Source of the DNA: Lysobacter sp. CFH 32150
GTDB lineage: Bacteria; Pseudomonadota; Gammaproteobacteria; Xanthomonadales; Xanthomonadaceae
DNA length: 64,000 bases
Reading direction: 5' to 3'
Assembly: GCF_022758295.1 (NCBI RefSeq)
Contig: NZ_JALDWJ010000009.1
Span: 124,001 to 188,000, forward strand
Positions 1 through 7,546 of this stretch are shown here, one piece after another. Within the stretch, counting starts at the first letter, position 1. Each line of letters begins with the position of its first letter. Position numbers and translations under genes: made by a program. Under the pieces are notes generated by a model. The model saw only the letters and a program-made list of their open reading frames with translations. It searched no databases and was not told the DNA's origin.

Positions 1-80
1 TCTTATGTGGACTGATCGTGCTGTCGTCAAACCGCATGACCGCTTCTGGCCGTAAGCGAGCAGACGAACAGCCCCAAGAA

Positions 81-104
81 GCCTCGCAGTGCGGGGCCTT
101 TTCA
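81..104 (+). terminator. Rho-independent terminator
   Basis: A 7-bp stem (GCCTCGC with GCGGGGC, one wobble pair) with an AGT loop is followed by CTTTT. It lies behind a short repeat (about 41-75) of the form CTTCTGGCCGTAAGC...CAGACGAACAG that recurs near 17.3, 22.1 and 24.1 kb. It probably ends a gene lying left of the window and faces the convergent gene at 136-825. Confidence 0.6.
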
Positions 105-135
105 TTGCAATCAAGATCATGCTGGCCGCCAACAC

Positions 136-825
136 CTATGGAATCACGAAGCTTCCTTCGGTGATGGTCTGATTGCCGCTGACATCGATGGCCAGCACTT
201 CGAACAGATGCGTGCCCTTACCGAGCGAGGCAGCGAATTCAAGCGGTAGGGTCACCTGGGTACTCGAATCCGGAAGCGTGACCTGGAAGGTGTCGACGAT
301 GACCTGGTAGCCCACGATGTCGATCGGTCGCGCGGGGAAGCCGCTCGGTGTGCTTGCGACCGGGAGCCAGCTGATGGTGATGCTGTTGCCCACGACCTGC
401 GTCGAGACAACCGGTGCAGCGGGGACGGCATGCGACAGTGTGGCGTTGCGGCCGAAGGGGACGTCGTCGACCGTGCTGCCGGTGAAGCGGTAGCGCCCTT
501 CCGGGAACTGGCCCAGCAGTTGGTTCAAGGGGACGTCGTCGAGCGACGGTTCGGCGCCCTCGAAGAACAGTTCGGTCATGCCCAGTTCGGCGTAGGGTCC
601 ACTGCCTTCCACCATGAAGATGGGGGTGCCGCCCGGGTTGACGATGGCGATGTCCTTCCAGTCTTCGCCGTCAAGGAAGACATGGAAGCCCAGATCGTTG
701 GCCGAGGCGTTGAACTCGATGTAGATCCGCGCGATGGCGAGCTTGGCGGCCCAGGTCGCAGTGGTTGGGCCGAGGACAAGTATCGCGACCGCGAGGGCGG
801 ATAGCAGACGTGTGGGTCGCGTCAT
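136..825 (-). CDS. Secreted protein with a fibronectin type III-like domain
   Basis: This is a 229-residue hypothetical exported protein. The start at 825 is chosen because an AGGAGA ribosome binding site sits 7 bases upstream, and translation then begins with a typical Sec signal peptide (MTRPTRLLSALAVAILVLG, cleavage near TWAA). The longer frame opening at 957 has a charged, non-signal N-terminus and no such site. The last 95 or so residues, beginning around PAAPVVSTQ, contain the ISW and GYQVIVD spacing of a fibronectin type III-like beta sandwich. No catalytic motif is visible. The role is unknown; an extracellular or periplasmic binding function is only a guess. It stands alone, on the opposite strand to whatever precedes it. 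Confidence 0.75.
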   Translation of the reverse strand: MTRPTRLLSALAVAILVLGPTTATWAAKLAIARIYIEFNASANDLGFHVFLDGEDWKDIAIVNPGGTPIFMVEGSGPYAELGMTELFFEGAEPSLDDVPLNQLLGQFPEGRYRFTGSTVDDVPFGRNATLSHAVPAAPVVSTQVVGNSITISWLPVASTPSGFPARPIDIVGYQVIVDTFQVTLPDSSTQVTLPLEFAASLGKGTHLFEVLAIDVSGNQTITEGSFVIP

Positions 826-1139
826 GGCGATGTCTCCTGGTAATAACAGGAACGACGCCTGGCGCCGGCGTAGTCGGGACATCGCCCGTCTGGAGTGGGC
901 GCGCAGGAACAGCTCTTTGTTGCCGACCGGGAGTCCATCGTGGTCGCCATGTCGCACGGCTGCTACCTCGAGGCGATGGCCTCGGGCCCGGCGACGACAT
1001 TAGGGAACGTCGACGGGGAATGCAGCGTGAAGCTTCCATGAAATCAGATGGCAACGCTGACTTTGTCGGCGTGGCGCAGCGCCGTCGCTTAAGCCGCAAC
1101 GGACGCTGTCCTTCCCGACATGTGCCGGTCCGAGCTGCA
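826..1139. other. Intergenic stretch without a supported gene
   Basis: About 310 bases between the secreted FnIII-like gene and the DUF2798 gene. Open frames cross it on both strands but none has a ribosome binding site with a recognisable product, and most are extensions of neighbouring frames. The promoter of the 136-825 gene should lie in its left part; I could not identify convincing -35 and -10 boxes. Confidence 0.5.
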
Positions 1140-1364
1140 TCAAGCGGTCACACGCGCGACGACTTTGCGTACCCACGGCGCAATGAGGGTCACGGCAACA
1201 AACGCGATGGGCCAGGTGGTTGCACAACTCCTGGCCCACTTCGCCAGAAACCCCGGGTGGATTCCCTGGCTAGTCGCCAGGACGAAGGCAGACACGATGG
1301 CGACCATGACGGCCGAGAGAAGCGCGCCGAAAACGATCGGCGCAAAACGAGCGGGGATACGCAT
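1140..1364 (-). CDS. DUF2798 family small membrane protein
   Basis: A 74-residue protein with two predicted membrane segments (about residues 6-28 and 45-65). The N-terminal MRIPARFAPIVFG, the central HPGFLAKW and the terminal APWVRKVV match the DUF2798 pattern of small two-helix inner membrane proteins. The start at 1364 is preceded by GGAG at good spacing. It is 57 bases downstream of the DUF2938 gene on the same strand and is probably co-transcribed with it under control of the divergent MerR regulator. The molecular function of the family is not known. Confidence 0.8.
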   Translation of the reverse strand: MRIPARFAPIVFGALLSAVMVAIVSAFVLATSQGIHPGFLAKWARSCATTWPIAFVAVTLIAPWVRKVVARVTA

Positions 1365-1421
1365 GACATTCTCCAGTTGGAAGTTGTTGATTGAATAAGT
1401 GTGTTGTTGCGAAGCCCGCAA

Positions 1422-1913
1422 TCACGGCATGCACAACGCCTTAGCAATCCAGCCTGCTGCGTACAGACCGAGGCCGAAAATCGCGTGCGTGACGAGGCTC
1501 TGGAATCGGGTGGCGGCAGGGCGCGGCGTGCGGCTTCCGGCAATGCCCGCACCCATGCCCGGTTGCATCACGAAGAACGGCGCCGCGACCGTGCCGATCC
1601 CGACGATCAATGCAGGTCCGAGCGAGGGGTGTTGAACCCACGCTAGCCCCCAGATGCCAAGCAGGATGGCGGCGAACGCAATGCCGATCAGATAGTGGGC
1701 GGTCCATCCGATGAGGCCTTCGCCCTTCACGGGTAGTGCTGCCGCGATGGCGTCATGGCGAAAGCGCCCTCGCGGCATGTGCGCCAGCCAGCGGCCCACC
1801 AGGCGATAGTTCGGAGGAGGGATGTTGAGCAGGTACTTCCGGGCGATCGCCCAAAGGTCCACCGCCGCCGTCGCTCCCACTCCGGTGAGAAGGGTGCAGA
1901 TCAAATAGTCCAT
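1422..1913 (-). CDS. DUF2938 family membrane protein
   Basis: A 163-residue protein with about four hydrophobic segments (near residues 3-18, 72-92, 96-115 and 140-158). It matches the DUF2938 family, whose members are inner membrane proteins of unknown function often found next to MerR-type regulators. Two in-frame ATGs occur at 1919 and 1913; the GGAG motif abuts the first but is 6 bases from the second, so 1913 is preferred. The gene is divergent from the MerR regulator at 1997, and the intergenic region holds a MerR-type promoter pointing at this gene. A stress- or metal-inducible membrane function is inferred from context only. Confidence 0.8.
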   Translation of the reverse strand: MDYLICTLLTGVGATAAVDLWAIARKYLLNIPPPNYRLVGRWLAHMPRGRFRHDAIAAALPVKGEGLIGWTAHYLIGIAFAAILLGIWGLAWVQHPSLGPALIVGIGTVAAPFFVMQPGMGAGIAGSRTPRPAATRFQSLVTHAIFGLGLYAAGWIAKALCMP

Positions 1914-1953
1914 GACCATCTCCAATGCCTTGTCTTTGCGTGGCACAGACAGC

Positions 1954-1984
1954 ACAGTGCCACTTCAAGTCAACTTGAGGTCAA
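1954..1984 (-). promoter_or_regulatory. MerR/SoxR-type promoter with operator palindrome
   Basis: Read on the minus strand, TTGACC is followed by a 19-base spacer and then CACTGT. The overlong 19-base spacer is the hallmark of promoters activated by MerR-family proteins. Inside the spacer lies the near-palindrome CTTCAAGTCAACTTGAGG (1963-1980), which closely resembles SoxR/CueR-type boxes. The site lies between the regulator (starting at 1997) and the DUF2938 gene it should activate. Confidence 0.65.
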
Positions 1985-1996
1985 GGGGCGCGAGAC

Positions 1997-2446
1997 ATGG
2001 ACATTGCCGAGGTAGCGAAGCGATCCGGGATTCCTGCCTCGACCCTACGCTTCTATGACGAAAAGGGCTTGATCGCCTCGGTCGGCAGGCGAGGACTACG
2101 CCGCGTGTTCGATGCCGGTGTGCTGGAACGGTTGGCGCTGATTGCACTGGCGCGCTCTGCCGGCTTCTCACTCGATGAAATCGCCCGCATGTTCGCGTCC
2201 GATGGACGTCCGCAGATCGACCGGCACGCGCTCGCGGCCAAGGCGGAGGAACTGGACGGGACGATTCGCAAATTGAGCGCCATGCGCGATGGCCTGCGAC
2301 ACGCCGCCGTCTGCCCCGCGCCAAGCCACCTCGAATGCCCGACGTTCCGCCGCTTGCTGGCGGGTGCTGCAGCCAGGACCAGCGACGAGAAGAAAAAGAA
2401 GAGGCCGGCGAGGCGGCGGTTGCCCAGCAATCCGCCGCAGGCGTGA
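1997..2446 (+). CDS. MerR family transcriptional regulator
   Basis: A 149-residue DNA-binding regulator. The N-terminal winged helix-turn-helix (residues 2-70) has the family signature AEVAKRSGIPASTLRFYDEKG, followed by the second helix pair (FSLDEIARMF) and a dimerisation helix (about 75-100). Two cysteines (106 and 114) in the C-terminal part, spaced C-x7-C, could bind a metal or sense redox state, but the SoxR CxxC iron-sulfur pattern is absent. The last 20 or so residues are a basic tail. It is divergent from DUF2938 and DUF2798 and probably controls them and itself through the operator at 1963-1980. The inducer is unknown. Confidence 0.85.
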   Translation: MDIAEVAKRSGIPASTLRFYDEKGLIASVGRRGLRRVFDAGVLERLALIALARSAGFSLDEIARMFASDGRPQIDRHALAAKAEELDGTIRKLSAMRDGLRHAAVCPAPSHLECPTFRRLLAGAAARTSDEKKKKRPARRRLPSNPPQA

Positions 2447-2489
2447 CAGCGCGTTACCCAGCACTCCTTCAGGTGTGCGGGATAATTGC

Positions 2490-2512
2490 ATATGAGACTC
2501 ATTCGCATTTAT
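2490..2512. promoter_or_regulatory. Candidate Fur box upstream of hemP
   Basis: The segment ATATGAGACTCATTCGCATT has the TGAGA-n-TCATTC core of Fur operators. It sits about 50 bases upstream of the chosen hemP start and just downstream of a GATAAT (2481-2486) that could be a -10 box. It overlaps an alternative ATG at 2511, which argues that translation starts at 2559. Iron-dependent repression of hemin uptake by Fur is established in related bacteria; its use here is inferred. Confidence 0.5.
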
Positions 2513-2558
2513 GATGGCTCGACACCGCCCAGGAGCGGTCCTTAGACCGGCCAAACCT

Positions 2559-2771
2559 ATGTCCCCACGCGAACCCGATGCGAATGCCCACAGGTCTCGT
2601 GTCACGCCAAGTGCCCCGCGCCCGATGTCGAGTGTTTCCGCTGCAGGGAGTGGCACACAGATTGATAGCAACGCTTTGCTCGGCGGCGCCCGCGAGGTGT
2701 TGATCCGGCATGGCGGCGAGGTCTATCGGTTGCGCCACACGCGGAACGACAAGCTGATCCTGACCAAATAG
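2559..2771 (+). CDS. hemP: Hemin uptake protein HemP
   Basis: A 70-residue small protein. The C-terminal half carries the HemP signature LLGGAREVLIRHGGEVYRLR followed by TRNDKLILTK. HemP/HmuP proteins are small positive factors needed for full expression of hemin receptor genes in several Proteobacteria. An in-frame ATG at 2511 would add 16 residues, but the Fur-like box covers it and the extra residues are not HemP-like. The start at 2559 itself has no strong ribosome binding site, so the exact N-terminus is uncertain. It heads the hemin operon, 140 bases before the TonB-dependent receptor, with a strong hairpin between them. Confidence 0.85.
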   Translation: MSPREPDANAHRSRVTPSAPRPMSSVSAAGSGTQIDSNALLGGAREVLIRHGGEVYRLRHTRNDKLILTK

Positions 2772-2781
2772 GAATCATCCA

Positions 2782-2818
2782 GCCCCCAAAGGTTGCCCTG
2801 AAGGGAACCCTTGGCGGC
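2782..2818 (+). promoter_or_regulatory. Strong intergenic hairpin between hemP and the receptor
   Basis: Positions 2782-2794 pair with 2806-2818 (11 of 13 positions), and an inner CCC/GGG pair closes a TGAA tetraloop. No T-run follows, so it is not a standard terminator. It lies 12 bases after the hemP stop and about 90 bases before the receptor start. It could protect or process the hemP mRNA or modulate read-through into the receptor gene; its role is inferred. Confidence 0.5.
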
Positions 2819-2911
2819 CGCAATGTCACCCAAACCCCTTCTCGAGTAGCCCGCTACCGGCATTGCCGGCCGCCAGCCCTCTCGGTTCTCCCGGAGATCC
2901 GTAGGACTGCC

Positions 2912-5137
2912 ATGCGCCCGACCTTACTCAACGCCGCCCTGTGGATTGCCCTTGGCGTGCCTGCTTACGCTTCTGCCGAGACGCCCGCTGACGCTGCCGT
3001 CGATGTGCACGATCTCGCGACCATCACCGTCACCGCCACGCGCACCGAACGCGCGATCGCGGACGTGCCCAACACGGTCGACGTGATCGATCGCGCTCAG
3101 CTGGACCGCGAACTCGTACGCGACCTCAAAGACCTGGTGCGGTATGAGCCCGGCGTGTCAGTGGGCAGCGGCACTGGCCGCTTCGGTATCGGCGACATCC
3201 GCATCCGCGGTCTCGGCGGCAATCGTGTCCGGATCGAAACCGACGGCATCGCGGTTTCCGACAGTTTCGCGATCGGCAGCTTCTCCAACGCCAATCGCAA
3301 CTTCGTCGACCTGGACACGCTCAAGCGCGTGGAAATCGTGCGCGGTCCGGCCAGTTCGTTGTACGGCTCGGATGCACTCGGGGGTGTGGTCACCTTCGTC
3401 ACCAAGGATCCCGTCGATTATCTGACGGAGGGCAAGGATGCCTACTTCGGCATGAAGTTCGGCTTCGAGAGCGACTGGGATGGCTTGTTCACTGGGGCCA
3501 CGACGGCATTTGGCGGCGAACGCTGGTCGGGCCTGGTGGCAGTCAGCCATCGGCAAGGCCAGGAAACCGACAACCAGGGCGACAACACGACTGCAGGGGC
3601 GCTGCGCACGGCATCCAATCCGCAGTCGCACGATGGCCGCAGCCTGCTGACCAAGCTGGTGTATGCGCCGAGCGCGGACCAGCGCTTCAAGCTGACCATC
3701 GAGGGCAACGAAGGCACCACCGAAACCGATGTAATGCACCTGCGCGGGTTCCAGCCTTCCACGCGAGCCACGACGCTTTCATTGTGGGGCGACGACCATC
3801 AGACACGCGCACGGCTGTCGCTTGCGCACGAAGTCGACGCGCTAGATGCAGCCTTTGCCGACAGCCTTGATTGGCAGGTCTATCGCCAGGACAGCGAGAC
3901 CACACAGGACACGATCGAAGAGCGCATCACCGCGACCGGTGCCGCACAGCGCCGCGAACGGGAGTTCAACTTCGACCAGCGCGTGGTCGGAGCGGAAATC
4001 ACGCTGCACAAGGAGTTTGCGACCGGCGCGATGCAGCACACGTTGACTTATGGCCTGGACTTCAGTCGGACCGAATTGCGGCAGAAGCGCGATGGCCGCG
4101 CCATCGATCTCGCCAGTGGCCGCGTAACCAACGTGGTGGCGCCGGACGTGTATCCGGTTCGCGACTTCCCGATCAGTGAAACCACCGCCAGCGCCCTGTT
4201 TGTGCAGGACGAAATCAGCCTGGCCGATGACGCGGTGCGCCTGGTGCCGGGAGTGCGCGTGGATCGCTTCGAGCTGCGTCCGCAACACGATCCGATCTTC
4301 GCCGAGGACAACCCCGGCATCGTGCCCGCCGACATCACCGAGACCAACGTCTCGCCCAAGTTCGGCGCAGTCTGGAAATTCCACGGCGACTGGTCGCTGT
4401 TCACCAACTACGCACGCGGCTTCCGTTCGCCGCCCTACAACGACGTCAATCTCGGCTTCACCAACCTGCAGTTCGGATACGCCACGATCCCGAATCCGGA
4501 CCTGCGCCCTGAAACCAGCGATGGCTTCGAACTCGGCGTGCGCTACGCCAGTCCGGCAGTGGACCTCAGCGTCGCCGGTTTTCTCAATCGGTACGATGAC
4601 TTCATCGAGTCGGGCGTGGTGGTGAGCCAGCCCCCGCAGTCGCCGTTGCTCGTGTTCCAGTCCCGCAACGTCGCCGAAGCGGAGATTCGCGGCGTGGAGT
4701 TGAAGGCAGGCGTCCAGCTGGGCGAATGGGCTGATGTGTTGCAGGGTTGGTCTCTGCGATCAGCCGCCAGTTGGCAGGAGGGCGATGACAAGACCGCCAA
4801 CCGGCCGCTCGTTTCCATCGATCCGGCGCGGGCTTCGCTCGGCGTCGCCTACGACCAGGAGCGCTGGGGTGTGGAATTGGCAGGTCGCTTCGCGGAACAC
4901 AAGCGTCGTCTTCCTGACGCTGCTCAGTTCGCGCCCCCCGGCTATGGCGTACTCGATCTGCTCGCGCACTGGGACTTCGCGCCAGGCGCGGCCATCAACT
5001 TCGGCGTATTCAATCTCGCCGACAGAAAGTATTGGGACTGGAGTGATGTCGGTGGCGTCGGAGCAAGCAGCCTCGTTCTCGATCGTTACACCCGCCCCGG
5101 ACGCGCGATAGCGATGAGCGTCGCAGTGAGCTGGTAA
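2912..5137 (+). CDS. TonB-dependent hemoglobin/transferrin/lactoferrin family receptor
   Basis: A 741-residue outer membrane receptor that would import heme or heme proteins using TonB energy. A signal peptide (about residues 1-22) is followed by a TonB box-like stretch (DLATITVTATRTE), the plug domain (about 40-165, with RIRGLGGNRVRIETDG and VEIVRGPASSLYGSDALGG), and a beta-barrel ending in the aromatic-rich SVAVSW. The FRAP/NPNL region reads FRSP ... NPDL, and I see no histidine between these motifs, where several heme receptors carry a heme-ligating one. The length is usual for the family. Placement after hemP and before a hemin-transport-like gene supports a hemin substrate. Confidence 0.9.
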   Translation: MRPTLLNAALWIALGVPAYASAETPADAAVDVHDLATITVTATRTERAIADVPNTVDVIDRAQLDRELVRDLKDLVRYEPGVSVGSGTGRFGIGDIRIRGLGGNRVRIETDGIAVSDSFAIGSFSNANRNFVDLDTLKRVEIVRGPASSLYGSDALGGVVTFVTKDPVDYLTEGKDAYFGMKFGFESDWDGLFTGATTAFGGERWSGLVAVSHRQGQETDNQGDNTTAGALRTASNPQSHDGRSLLTKLVYAPSADQRFKLTIEGNEGTTETDVMHLRGFQPSTRATTLSLWGDDHQTRARLSLAHEVDALDAAFADSLDWQVYRQDSETTQDTIEERITATGAAQRREREFNFDQRVVGAEITLHKEFATGAMQHTLTYGLDFSRTELRQKRDGRAIDLASGRVTNVVAPDVYPVRDFPISETTASALFVQDEISLADDAVRLVPGVRVDRFELRPQHDPIFAEDNPGIVPADITETNVSPKFGAVWKFHGDWSLFTNYARGFRSPPYNDVNLGFTNLQFGYATIPNPDLRPETSDGFELGVRYASPAVDLSVAGFLNRYDDFIESGVVVSQPPQSPLLVFQSRNVAEAEIRGVELKAGVQLGEWADVLQGWSLRSAASWQEGDDKTANRPLVSIDPARASLGVAYDQERWGVELAGRFAEHKRRLPDAAQFAPPGYGVLDLLAHWDFAPGAAINFGVFNLADRKYWDWSDVGGVGASSLVLDRYTRPGRAIAMSVAVSW

Positions 5138-5141
5138 CCGG

Positions 5142-5765
5142 ATGCATCGGGACATTGAACCGCGTCGTATCCCCGGAGTCCTGCCGCACCCGCGGCAGCT
5201 CGCTGCGCTGGGTGCGGTGTTGTGCCTGTACCGCGCCCGGCACGGCGCGGCGTTGGCCGGTTGGGCGAAGGCGGCATGCGCGGAAATGGGGGCCGGCATC
5301 GACAGCGACGGGCTGCGCGAGAGCCTGAGTTTCTATGACCGCGATGGCCGCAGTTGTTGGCGCCTGTGTCTGTTGCCGGACAGCGACTTCCGGGCTTGGG
5401 ATCGATTGTCGCGAGCGCTGCCGTCCCGCGTGGACTGCGATTCCAGCATTGGCACGTGTCAACGCATTTGGCGGAGGGTCGCAGGGCAGGTGCATGGCGA
5501 CTGTTGGCGCGCATGTGCGCTGCGACTGCATGTGCTGCCCGTTGCGACGACGGTCAAACCCGTGGAGCAATCAGTGCTGGCGGCAAGTCTCGCACCGTTA
5601 TCCCGGTGCGGCGAAGCAGCAGCGAGACGGATCGCGCGAGCCGAATGTGCGGATGGATCGTTCGTTGTGGCCGATAGCAGCTGTGGGCGTACCGCGTTGC
5701 CCGTAGTTGGCAGCTCGACGTACTCGACACCTCTTTTTGAATGCAGCTCCCAAGGACAAACATGA
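5142..5765 (+). CDS. Putative hemin transport protein
   Basis: A 207-residue protein starting 4 bases after the receptor stop and overlapping the next gene by ATGA, so it is translated as part of the hemin operon. From memory it resembles short proteins annotated as hemin transport protein in the same operon position in Xanthomonas and Stenotrophomonas; key stretches are RIPGVLPHPRQLAALGAVLCLY and SLSFYDRDGRSCWRL. It lacks a signal peptide and the tandem HmuS/HemS repeats, so it is not a full-length heme-degrading HemS. The C-terminal third is rich in Cys, Ser and Ala and poorly conserved in appearance. A cytoplasmic role in heme handling is inferred from context. Confidence 0.65.
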   Translation: MHRDIEPRRIPGVLPHPRQLAALGAVLCLYRARHGAALAGWAKAACAEMGAGIDSDGLRESLSFYDRDGRSCWRLCLLPDSDFRAWDRLSRALPSRVDCDSSIGTCQRIWRRVAGQVHGDCWRACALRLHVLPVATTVKPVEQSVLAASLAPLSRCGEAAARRIARAECADGSFVVADSSCGRTALPVVGSSTYSTPLFECSSQGQT

Positions 5766-6808
5766 AGCAGCTAATGGCAGGACTCGCGATGTGCACCAAC
5801 AAAGCACGGGCAAGTGGATGGCTCCATGCGGCAGCGCTGGCCGTCTGCATGGTGGCTGCCGGCCCGATCACAGCGGCAAGTCCGACGCCCTCAGTCGATC
5901 CAGTGCGAGATCGGGCGTCGATCCTCGCCATGCAGGGTGAGTATCTGGTCGACTTCGCCTTCGACGAGACCGTATTGCTGCAACCGGACTACAAGCGCCG
6001 TGCGGCGCAGCGCAGCGGTGGAAACGAGGTCGTGATCGTGGTCGAGGACACACCGACCAAGATTGTGCTGCAACACATCCTGGTCGATCCAAAAAGTGGA
6101 CACGTCACCAAGCATTGGCGGCAGGACTGGACCTACGAAGCCGCACGACGCTTCGAGTTCAGTGCCAACCAGACCTGGCTGGTGCGCGCGATTCCGGCCG
6201 AACGGACCCAGGGTGCATGGACGCAATGCGTGCACGAGGTCAGTGATGCACCCCGCTATTGCGGCACTGGCCATTGGAGCCATGCGAACGGTGTCGCCAC
6301 GTGGACCAGCGACCTGACTTGGCGTCCGCTTCCTCGGCGGGAATACACCAAGCGTGACGACTACAACGCCATCGCAGCGGTCAATCGCCACACGATTACG
6401 CCGAACGGCTGGACCCACGAGCAGTTCAACACCAAGGTGCTGCGCGAGCCGGGCAGTGCCCAGGTCGAACTGACGCGTGAGTTCGGGTTCAACGACTACC
6501 GCAAGACCAAGGAAACCGATTTCTCGCCAGCCTACCGCTACTGGGACGCAACGCGGGATTACTGGGCCAAGGTGCGCTCACGTTGGAATGCGCAGCTGGC
6601 TGAATCGCCTGGCGTGCACCTGAAGGCCAAGGTCGATGGGATGGCGATGATCGTCCCGTTGTTCGAACAGGCCGAGCGCATTGAGGAAGGCAAGCCCGTG
6701 GATGCGGCGGAGATCGATGCCGTGTTCAACAGGTGGGTCGAGCCGGCAAGCATGGAGGATGCGAGTGCGGCCCGGCATCCGAAGCCGCGTGATGGCTTCG
6801 GCGAATAA
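5762..6808 (+). CDS. DUF6607 family exported protein of the hemin operon
   Basis: A 348-residue protein with an N-terminal signal sequence (hydrophobic core LHAAALAVCMVAAGPITA). The start at 5762 is chosen because AAGGA lies upstream and the ATG overlaps the preceding stop (ATGA). The mature part matches DUF6607: it includes QDWTYEAARRFEF, NQTWLVR, CTQ-like YCGTGHW and the REYTKRDDYN segment. DUF6607 genes often accompany iron-regulated or hemin uptake genes, but the biochemical role is unknown. The protein probably acts in the periplasm or outer membrane. It is the last gene of the hemP-receptor operon, and the palindrome at 6846-6889 can end the transcript. Confidence 0.8.
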   Translation: MKQLMAGLAMCTNKARASGWLHAAALAVCMVAAGPITAASPTPSVDPVRDRASILAMQGEYLVDFAFDETVLLQPDYKRRAAQRSGGNEVVIVVEDTPTKIVLQHILVDPKSGHVTKHWRQDWTYEAARRFEFSANQTWLVRAIPAERTQGAWTQCVHEVSDAPRYCGTGHWSHANGVATWTSDLTWRPLPRREYTKRDDYNAIAAVNRHTITPNGWTHEQFNTKVLREPGSAQVELTREFGFNDYRKTKETDFSPAYRYWDATRDYWAKVRSRWNAQLAESPGVHLKAKVDGMAMIVPLFEQAERIEEGKPVDAAEIDAVFNRWVEPASMEDASAARHPKPRDGFGE

Positions 6809-6845
6809 AGGGGGCAGGTTCACCCTGGCAGCGATCTGGTCTAGA

Positions 6846-6895
6846 GGGGTCGGAGAACATTTCCGTTTCAAAAAATGTTCTCTGACCCCTTTTTT
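6846..6895. repeat. REP-like palindrome acting as a terminator
   Basis: Arms GGGGTCGGAGAACATTT (6846-6862) and AAATGTTCTCTGACCCC (6873-6889) pair with one mismatch around a 10-base loop, followed by a T-run. Related copies lie at 16084-16127 and 26183-26238, with a half copy at 24404-24431. It lies between convergent genes and could stop transcription in both directions. Confidence 0.75.
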
Positions 6896-6904
6896 GGGGG
6901 AGCG

Positions 6905-7384
6905 TCAGCCTCGCCGAGCGGCCTCGATCGCAGCGATATCGATCTTCGTCATCTCCATCATGGCGTCGAACGCGCGCTTGGCCGCCGCTGGATCAGGATC
7001 GGTGATCGCGGCCGTCAGGGCGCGTGGTGTGATCTGCCACGACAGCCCCCATTTGTCCTTGCACCAGCCGCATGCGCTTTCCTGGCCGCCGTTTCCAACA
7101 ATCGCGTTCCACAAGCGGTCTGTTTCGGCCTGATCGTCGGTAGCGACTTGAAACGAGAACGCCTCGTTGTGCTTGAACTCGGGCCCTCCATTCAAGCCGA
7201 GACAAGGGATGCCCATGACCGTGAACTCGACCGTCAAGGTGTCACCCTGCTTGCCCGCTGGATAGTCGCCAGGTGCGCGAAGGACAGCGCCTACTGCGCT
7301 GTCCGGGAACGTCTCGGCGTAGAACTTCGCGGCGTCCAATGCGGTGCCGTCATACCAGAGACAAATCGTATTCTTGCTGACCAT
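6905..7384 (-). CDS. VOC family (PhnB-like) protein
   Basis: A 159-residue cytoplasmic protein of the vicinal oxygen chelate fold, of the type named 3-demethylubiquinone-9 3-methyltransferase domain or PhnB-like. Seen in the sequence are the opening ICLWYDGTALDAAKFYAETF, the mid motif FTVMGIPCLGLNGGPEF, and WCKDKWGLSWQITP. The start at 7384 has AGGAGA upstream; the longer frame to 7468 has no such site. The family has no single known substrate and the methyltransferase name is historical. It is convergent with the hemin operon and apparently monocistronic. Confidence 0.85.
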   Translation of the reverse strand: MVSKNTICLWYDGTALDAAKFYAETFPDSAVGAVLRAPGDYPAGKQGDTLTVEFTVMGIPCLGLNGGPEFKHNEAFSFQVATDDQAETDRLWNAIVGNGGQESACGWCKDKWGLSWQITPRALTAAITDPDPAAAKRAFDAMMEMTKIDIAAIEAARRG

Positions 7385-7546
7385 CTTGGTTCTCCTCGAT
7401 CCAGGGGGATACGCGCATTCAAGCGGCGCAGGCGGACATTCGGCGCGCATGCGTGAACGCGACGTCACTGCGGCTCATCAGGGGGCAATTGCAATGACGG
7501 TGCTGTTCGTTATAAGCATTGCGCTTGATTTCAAAGGAGACGCAGC

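Noticed and set aside
2511-2558. N-terminal extension of HemP from the ATG at 2511
   Set aside because: It overlaps the Fur-like box and adds residues not typical of HemP.
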